A stretch of DNA of 64,000 bases, taken from positions 1-64,000 of the forward strand of contig BDSL01000037.1 in the NCBI GenBank assembly GCA_003116995.1, read 5' to 3'. Shown piece by piece: positions 57,936 to 64,000 of this stretch. The first letter of the stretch is position 1. Each line of letters begins with the position of its first letter. A program made the translations under genes and the position numbers. A model generated the notes under the pieces. The model ran no database searches. It saw only the letters and a program-made list of their open reading frames with translations, and was not told where the DNA came from. The stretch is from Yamagishiella unicocca (Eukaryota; Chlorophyta; Chlorophyceae; Chlamydomonadales; Volvocaceae).

Positions 57936-60900
57936 ACATGTCGATGGCGATGAACGGCGGCGGCGCGGCAGCGATGAATGGCGCCGCCTCCCTCGCCGCC
58001 GCCGTTTCCCGCCCCGCCGCCGCCGCCAGATCCGCCGCCAAGCCGCCGGCACCGCCGCCGCCTCGGCGCAGGAGTATTTGAGCCACAGCCCTGGCACCCG
58101 TCGCAGAGGTGCCGCCGCCGCCGCCGCCGCCGCCACCGCCGCCGCCGCCGCCACCGCCGCCACTGCCGCCGCCACTGCCGCCGCCACTGCCGGCGTTGAC
58201 CAGGGACCACCCTGGAGCTGACACCGCCGCCGGGCCGCGCCCCCGCGGCGCCAGCGTGGCGGGCCCGAGCGGCGCGGCGGCTCCGGAACCAGAGTTGGGC
58301 CCGGAGCCGGGCCCGATGCCGAAGGACATGAGCACCGGCTGATGTTGGTGGTTGTGGTGGTTGTGGTGGTTGTGGTGGTTGTGGTGGTTGTGATACTGAT
58401 GGTGGTTGTGGTGGTTGTGGTACTGGTGGTGGTTGTGGTGGTTGTGGGGGTAGGTGTTTTGGTGGGGTAGGGCCTCTCGCGAGTGCCGGGGGCTGAGCCC
58501 TGGGCCGGTGAGGCGCCGCGGTGGCGGCGTGCCCGGCGGCGGCGGCACCAGCGCCCGCGCCAGCATCCGGCCCGCGCCACGCACCGGCGGCGGCACCTCC
58601 ATCACCAGCTCGTCCAACCACTGCAGGACGCCCGCCAGGTCAGGGCGGCTCTGGGGGACTCGGGACCAGCAGGCCTGCGAACCCGGGGGAGGGAAAACCC
58701 GGGGCGGGGGGAGGGAAAACCCGGGGCGGGTGGGAGGGAGAATGTAGGGTTTTAGGGTTTTGGGTTTTTGGGTTTTTGGGTTTTTGGGCATAGGGAGCTT
58801 CAGCGTGTTAGGTTCCAGTTGTTGAAGAGTTAGGGTGTTAACTAACGCCGTCGTGGGCATCGGTGTGGGGCCAGGGGTGTGTGAAGTGACGGGAAGACCC
58901 CTTCATGGGACAGCAACACCCACACCCCTGCTCCCTGCCCCATCCAGCACCGCTCTACGGCCTGCCCGCGCCCGCCTTCCCTCCCTTCCAGCATGCATCT
59001 CAAAACGTCTTTCCTAAACGTTTTTTCTCGCATCCACGGGTCTTCCTCGAGACCCTCCCCTTCGTCGCATAAACTATGTTTTCTGCAGCTCCCGCCCCCC
59101 CTCGCGCTCGCGCTTTTATACAACCCCCCTCGAGCTCGATTTTATTATAACCCCCCGCTCGTTTTTATTATAACCCCCCCCCCGCGCTCGGTTTTATTGT
59201 AACCCCCCGCGCTCGTCGCCTTGCGCCTCCTCACATGAGCTAGCTCGACATAGCCCCGGGGCAGCCAGCCGGGGAAGCTGGGCCGTCGGTCCTCCAACAC
59301 CACCTTGGCCAGGATCTGATTCAGGTTGAGACCAGCCCACGGCTGCCGCCCCGTTGCAAGCTCCCACACTGAGGGTCCAAGGGTGTGGGGGAGGGTGTGA
59401 GGTATTGCAAGGAAAACCCGTGTGGGGGAGGGTGCGGGGGAGGGTGTGGGGGAGGGTACGGCGGAGAGTGTGGTGGAGGATGTGGGGGGAGGTGTGGGGG
59501 GAGGTGTGGGGGAGGGGAGTTGCAAAACGAGGGGTGGGGTGGGGAGGGGAGGGAGGAAGCAAGTGATCCGACAACTGAGCAAACGAAGTACTGGGCGCAG
59601 GAAAGGGCCGGCGAGGGGCTACAGAAACGACGGGCGGGCGGGAAGGATGGGAAAGGCGGGCGTGGGGAAGCGCGGGCACTTCTGGATACGACATAGGAGT
59701 TCAGGGTTTGAGACACGTGATACAGCTCCCGCAAGCTGGAGGGTTTTTGAGGCAAGTCCTGCCCCCGTGCGACCCAGGCGAAAACGAAATCGAGCTCGCG
59801 AAAGGATTCGAACGCGCGTCTGGGGGTACCGGTACATGCTAGGGGCACTCGCTCGACATGGGGGGATTTGATAAGAGAATCCGCGAATCCACGGCCGACA
59901 AACCGATTGCGGGAGGCTGATACTCACATAGAGTGCCGAAGGCAAAGACGTCTGCGGGGCGAGCCGGGACCCCATCCGCCCACGCCTCAGGCGCCAGATG
60001 GGTTGCGGCGCCGTGGGGTCTGGCTAGCAGCGCGTGACGCCCCGTGAGCATGAGGCGGCTGAAACCGTAGTCGGTTACCTGGGGGCCAGAAAAGCACAAA
60101 AACGTTTTATTCAAAATTCAAAATCTACAAAATTTAGAAAATATTTCGTTATAAAATTCTCTATCATAAGTACCCCAAATTATGTTCAATCAAACAATAT
60201 AACAATATAACAATATAACAATATTTATTACTTTCAAACATGCGGCATGAATTCCGGTTACGCGACATGGACAGGATAGCTGGCGCGTTGTCTTCGGACA
60301 CCTAGGTTGTGGGCGCATGCTGGAGCACTAGGATCGACTACTGAGGAGGAGGACTGCCCGTAGAGGCGGTCGGTCATCGTTCGGGGGGGGGGGTTCGAGG
60401 GAAACCCGTGGATGTCCGAAAAACCGTTTGAAACAGAAGTTTTGAGATGCATGCTGGAGAACTGGGTTGGGGATACTAAAGATGAAGGTCGAAATATGAC
60501 CTTATAGCGTCTAAACTATAGCGGCTACGGCGAGACGAAAGAAGCGGGGACCCCACGCGACGCACGTAAAGTTCGGGTGGGGGTGGGGGTGAGGAAACCC
60601 GTCGGGGAGGCGGGGGAGGGGGGACGATGGCGGGAGAGGCGGGGGAGTGGAGGTGCAGTAATAATAATAATAATAATGAGTACGCTGGCGCTAGGCCTAG
60701 CATGTATTACGGGGGCGGGGCGGTGAGGGTGTTAGTACACCCTATACGCTCGCGCCACCAGTGGAGGTGCAGTCGTGTGTCGGGCTGCGCCTCACCTCAC
60801 CATTTTCATCGAGGTTGTACCCACCATTGCTCCTGCAAGCACCACTGCCCGGCCCCCCGCCTCGCCTACATTGTACCCACCATTGCGCGCAGCCTCATGG

Positions 60901-63573
60901 GGTCCTGCGGGTCCGTCGCAATCAGCACATTAGCAGCCCGCAGGTCGCCGTGCACCACCCGCCGGGAGTGCAAGTGCGCCAGCCCGGCAGCCACCTGCCG
61001 AGCCAGGTGCAGCAACAGCAGCTGCGGGACGCCGGGGCGGGGAGGCGGGGGATGGAGGGGGAAAGGAAAACACACAATTGGAGCGGGAAAGGAGGGTGGC
61101 GAGGAAGCCCCTGGATACGCCGTAAAGGAAGGAGTAGGAGAGGAGTAAAAGGGGAGGAGAGGGAGGGCGACAGGATTGAACGACGTGGCCGTGGCGTTGA
61201 CCGCGGACCGTATCGACGTGAGGCAGAACCAGCGGCGAGGCTTAGTCAGGGTTTTTGGGGATGCGAGGGTTTCCGGTTTCTAGGGTTTTTGGTGGGGGCC
61301 AGGGATGAGGAGTCTCCAGGGGTTCGGTAAGAGGACGCAGGGGGGTGCGAAGCTCTTAAGGCCTCAGAAATGTCGCCGTACCCCAGAACAACTGCAGCAG
61401 CAGTGCGCCGAATCGCCCCACCGACCCACCGACCCACCCATCCACCGAATTACAGACCCACCGACCCACTCACCAGATCGACGGGCTCGTCCGGCGGTCC
61501 CAGTTTCGCCCTCAGGTCACGCAGGTTGCCGCCCAAAGCTAGCTCCAGAACCACGATACCCAGGCCGCCGCCGCCGGCCCCGCCGACGGCGAGGGAGCTC
61601 TGTACGGCGCGGCGGTTGTACGACGGACGGCATCACGGACATAGATGACGATCAGTTTCGGTTGCGGAGGGAGATGTGGGGTTGGTTTCGGGGCGGGCAG
61701 AGGGCAGGCAGCGAGGACCCTGCACCCTGATGTGTCGCCACCCAGGAACACATACATATCCCCCCCTTCCTCTCCGTTTTGATGTACGTGTATTCAATGC
61801 ATCTCCCCCTGCATCGCTCTGCCTACACCCTGATCGCTTCGCTCTGGGCCTACACCCTGATTGCTTCGCTCTGGGCCTACACAGTGCCCCGTCCCCCACC
61901 CGCTTGCGATTTTACATTTTGTCGAACCGCCGACCTACGGGTTTCCTTTCAAAACACCTCACACATATCCTGGACAATCCAATCTCCCAGCCATTGCGCC
62001 CCCAACCCCGCGCCCCCGCCCCTCACCCCCATGGGTTTCCTCTCATTCCCCCCGCCCCTCATCCCCTGGCGGCTTCGGCCTCCTCTCCTGGACGACAGCG
62101 GACCTCCTCTGGTAATGACCGGCTTCCTCACGCATCTGGTCGGTATTCGGGCGGGTCGGGACTGGGACTCCGACTAGGACTGGGACTGGGACCGGACCGC
62201 GATGGCCGCTCTCCCATAGCGCACCAACTCCCACAGTTTTCCTGCTAGCGCCCAAAACCGCTTCTGCGAAAACTTTACGTGCGTCGCGTGGGGTCCTCGC
62301 TTCTTTTCGTCTCGCCGTAGCCGCTATAGTTTAGACGCTAAAGGTCATATTTCGACCTTCAGCTTTAATATCCCCAACCCAGTTCTCCAGCATGCATCTC
62401 AAAACTTCTGTTTCAAGCGGTTTTTCGGACATCCACGGGTTTCCCTCGAACCCCTCATCCCCATGGGTTTCCTCTCATGCCCTTCAATCCGCATCCCCTT
62501 CGTATCCCAACTTACGTCGTTCCCACCAGCCTCTCTATCTCTATCTCCCCTTCCCCCCCACACAACCAGTGTGTAATTGGGAGGTTGCGTAAGTGCGTAA
62601 AATGAATAATTGTATAACTTTGTACATTTGTAAATTTCCATACATTTTTTTGTAAATTTCATAATTCGTATTTTTTGTAAATCCAAACGAGTGTACCAAA
62701 CGATTCCTGATCGGTTTTACTTTTCAGTGCTGAGCTGACATCCCCACCACAACAACCCCCCCCACCACAACACCTACCTGCAGCCAGGCCTGCGCTGGAA
62801 GGCACGAGTGCGCGACCATCGGGTCGTCCAGCAGCGATTGGGAGCTCTCGCACCGCGCAGTCGTACTTTGCGACGCCACGGTCGTACTGCCGTACTGTGG
62901 GTGCGAGGCCGATGCGATGCCGCGCGGGACGCCCGCCGCGGCCGCCGTGGCGGCGTCGGCGTCGGCGCCGCCGCCGCCGCCGCCGCCGCCGCGGCCGTTG
63001 TCGGTATCGCCTAGGCAGGAGACTATCGCCCCGAGGAGACGCGCGGAGGAGTCGGAGGCGGCGGGAGTGGAGGGGAGGCTCAGGCTTGGGAGGAGGGCGG
63101 GGAACGCCGCCTTGGCGCTGCCGCCGCCACCGCCGCCGCTGCCACCGCTGCTGAAGGCATGATGGCTACTAGATGCACGCAGAGGCCTCAGCGGCAGCTG
63201 CGGCGGCCCTGGGTGCTGCTGCGGCTGGCCCTGGGAGGTGGGAGAATAGGACGGCGGGACGCTTCGCGTCGCCGTCGCTAGCGTGTGGTAGCGACTGCTG
63301 CCGCCGCTGTTGTACGGCGGCCTCGACAGCTGCGCATAGTGCCGGTGGTGGCTTGGCGAGCGCCGGTGTGTCGATCCGGCGGGGTGAGGGTGAGCGGGGC
63401 GAATCAGGAGGGATGGCGACGAGGCCCCGGCGCGCGGCCAGGCGGCGGAGGCGGCCCTGACGGCGCCGCCGGCGACGGCGTACGACAGCGGCTGGTCGGA
63501 GTTGCACAGGTGCCCGCTGGGCATGGGAAGCATCTCAATGTCGAATGCATCGGCGGGGGAGGAAGAAGGCGAC

Positions 63574-63613
<40 letters not shown>

Positions 63614-64000
63614 TTGGAGAGACGCGGGGGATGGGCGCGTCCAGAGTGCTGCCGTACGCCAGCGGCGATGCCTCCGGAACGTCGTACAGGTTGCCGTGAT
63701 CCGGCATGGGCCGACGTTGTACGTTGAACCTCCTACTCGTACTGCCGCTGCCGTCGGCGCCGCCCTCGGCATCTCGAAAGGACGTCCGCGTCGGTTCGAG
63801 CGCCTCCGCCTTCGCCTCCACCTCCACCTCCGCCTCCGCCTCCGCCTCCGCCGCCAGCCCAGCCTCCTCGGCGATGCTGCCGCCTCCGCTGATGCTGGAC
63901 GCCGTGTTCCGCAGCAACCGCTCACTGATGAAGGACGGCGGCGGCGGCGCGATGTACGGACTGGGCTGGGGCCCTCCGGAGCGCGTCTCCAGCAACTCCA
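57934..64000 (-). CDS. TKL-type protein kinase, 5' part outside window, low-complexity inserts and tail
   Basis: Six exons in phase: 62778-64000 (open to the edge), 61474-61599, 60881-61021, 59928-60078, 59235-59368 and 57934-58674. The first is mostly Ser/Gly/Ala-rich and ends in SLLDDPMVAHSCLPAQAWLQ, which fits the segment between helix C and strand 4. Next come the hinge (LGIVVLELALGGNLRDL), catalytic loop (RRVVHGDLRAANVLI, Gly for Arg in HRD), the DFG position as DYG (VTDYGFSRL), the APE motif (AATHLAPEAW), FAFGTLLWELATGRQPW spanning two exons, and CWSRVPQSRPDL. The C-terminal exon adds a His/Asn repeat (58.34-58.45 kb), poly-Gly and an Ala/Gly tail of no recognised function. Catalytic Asp and Mg-binding residues remain, so activity is possible. 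The glycine loop and Lys strand must lie beyond 64 kb, implying an insert of 300 residues or more in the N-lobe. Confidence 0.82.
58344..58452. repeat. TGGTTGTGG repeat coding for a His/Asn tract
   Basis: TGGTTGTGG units repeat across about 108 bases in the last exon of the second TKL kinase; on the coding strand they give an Asn-His-His pattern with a few Gln-Tyr interruptions. Confidence 0.93.
58990..59050 (-). repeat. Introner-like element, short copy
   Basis: GCATGCATCTCAAAACGTC, TTTCCTAAACG and CATCCACGGGTCTTCCTCGA (plus strand) lie in the intron 58675-59234 of the second TKL kinase. As read on the minus strand it is in sense with the gene. Confidence 0.75.
59096..59215. repeat. Tandem TTTTATTATAACCCCCC-type repeat in an intron
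   Basis: CGCTCG with TTTTATTATAACCCCCC recurs about four times with small changes, just left of exon 59235-59368, i.e. directly downstream of its donor in the gene's sense. Confidence 0.8.
60108..60238. other. AT-rich island inside an intron
   Basis: About 130 bases almost free of G and C, including AACAATATAACAATATAACA, just upstream (in gene sense) of the acceptor at 60079. A similar patch is at 62585-62702 in another intron of the same gene. Confidence 0.8.
60394..60574 (+). repeat. Introner-like element, long copy C
   Basis: TTCGAGGGAAACCCGTGG, ATGTCCGAAAAACCG, GAGATGCATGCTGGAGAAC, TGGGTTGGGGATACTAAAG, GAAGGTCGAAATATGACC and TAGCGGCTACGGCGAGACG, to GACCCCACGCGACGCACG. It lies in the intron 60079-60880, antisense to the gene. 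Closest to copy D: both read GGTCGAAATATGACC and TAGCGTCTAAACTATAGC-type sequence. Confidence 0.88.
62271..62450 (-). repeat. Introner-like element, long copy D
   Basis: The reverse complement of copy C's layout: AACTTTACGTGCGTCGCG at the left, CCGTAGCCGCTATAG, GGTCATATTTCGACC, CATGCATCTCAAAAC, and CATCCACGGG with TTTCCCTCGAACCCC at the right. It lies in the intron 61600-62777, in sense with the minus-strand gene and inverted relative to copy C 1.7 kb away. Confidence 0.88.
62585..62702. other. AT-rich island inside an intron
   Basis: About 118 bases dominated by A and T (repeated TTTGTAAATTTC-like words) in the intron 61600-62777, near its donor side, beside introner-like copy D. Confidence 0.8.

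Overview
The window is nuclear DNA from a green alga, most likely a volvocine or other chlamydomonadalean species. The evidence is GC-rich coding DNA, genes split into many short exons with GTGAGT/GTGCGT-type donors and CAG acceptors, candidate TGTAA polyadenylation signals, TTTTAGGG-type telomere-like motifs, and gene families typical of these algae (multidomain two-component kinase/cyclases, TKL kinases with long low-complexity inserts). All gene models were read by eye from splice signals, phase and protein conservation; no search was run.

Layout. (1) 1-5343, minus: a STEAP-like metalloreductase (FNO-type NADPH domain plus heme-binding membrane domain), cut by the left edge and with several apparent frame disruptions. 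(2) 5.3-12.5 kb: no recognised protein gene; one tRNA-Trp(CCA) and several repeats. (3) ~12.57-29.66 kb, plus: a 23-exon gene for a membrane-anchored, probably rhodopsin-type, hybrid histidine kinase with a receiver, a class III nucleotide cyclase domain and a C-terminal SAM-like domain. (4) 29.7-36.0 kb: repeats and a weak LINE reverse-transcriptase remnant. (5) 36.02-40.69 kb, plus: a TKL-type kinase with an insert of about 500 residues in its activation segment. (6) 44.53-48.10 kb, minus: a complete PP2A scaffold subunit A of 584 aa in nine exons. (7) ~49.6-53.31 kb, plus: a FAM192A/Fyv6-family protein, divergent from the PP2A gene. (8) 53.3-57.9 kb: repeat-rich, A/C-rich intergenic DNA. 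(9) 57.93 kb to the right edge, minus: a second TKL-type kinase, 5' truncated by the window.

The most unusual feature is a dispersed element family found mainly inside introns of genes 3, 7 and 9. Its ends carry GAGGAAGACCCGTGGATGC, in sense just after donors and in antisense just before acceptors, so some introns begin and end with inverted copies. It looks like an introner-type, intron-generating element. It was not seen in the PP2A-A introns or the STEAP-like gene. The genes do not form an operon or obvious pathway; three of the five act in phospho-signalling.
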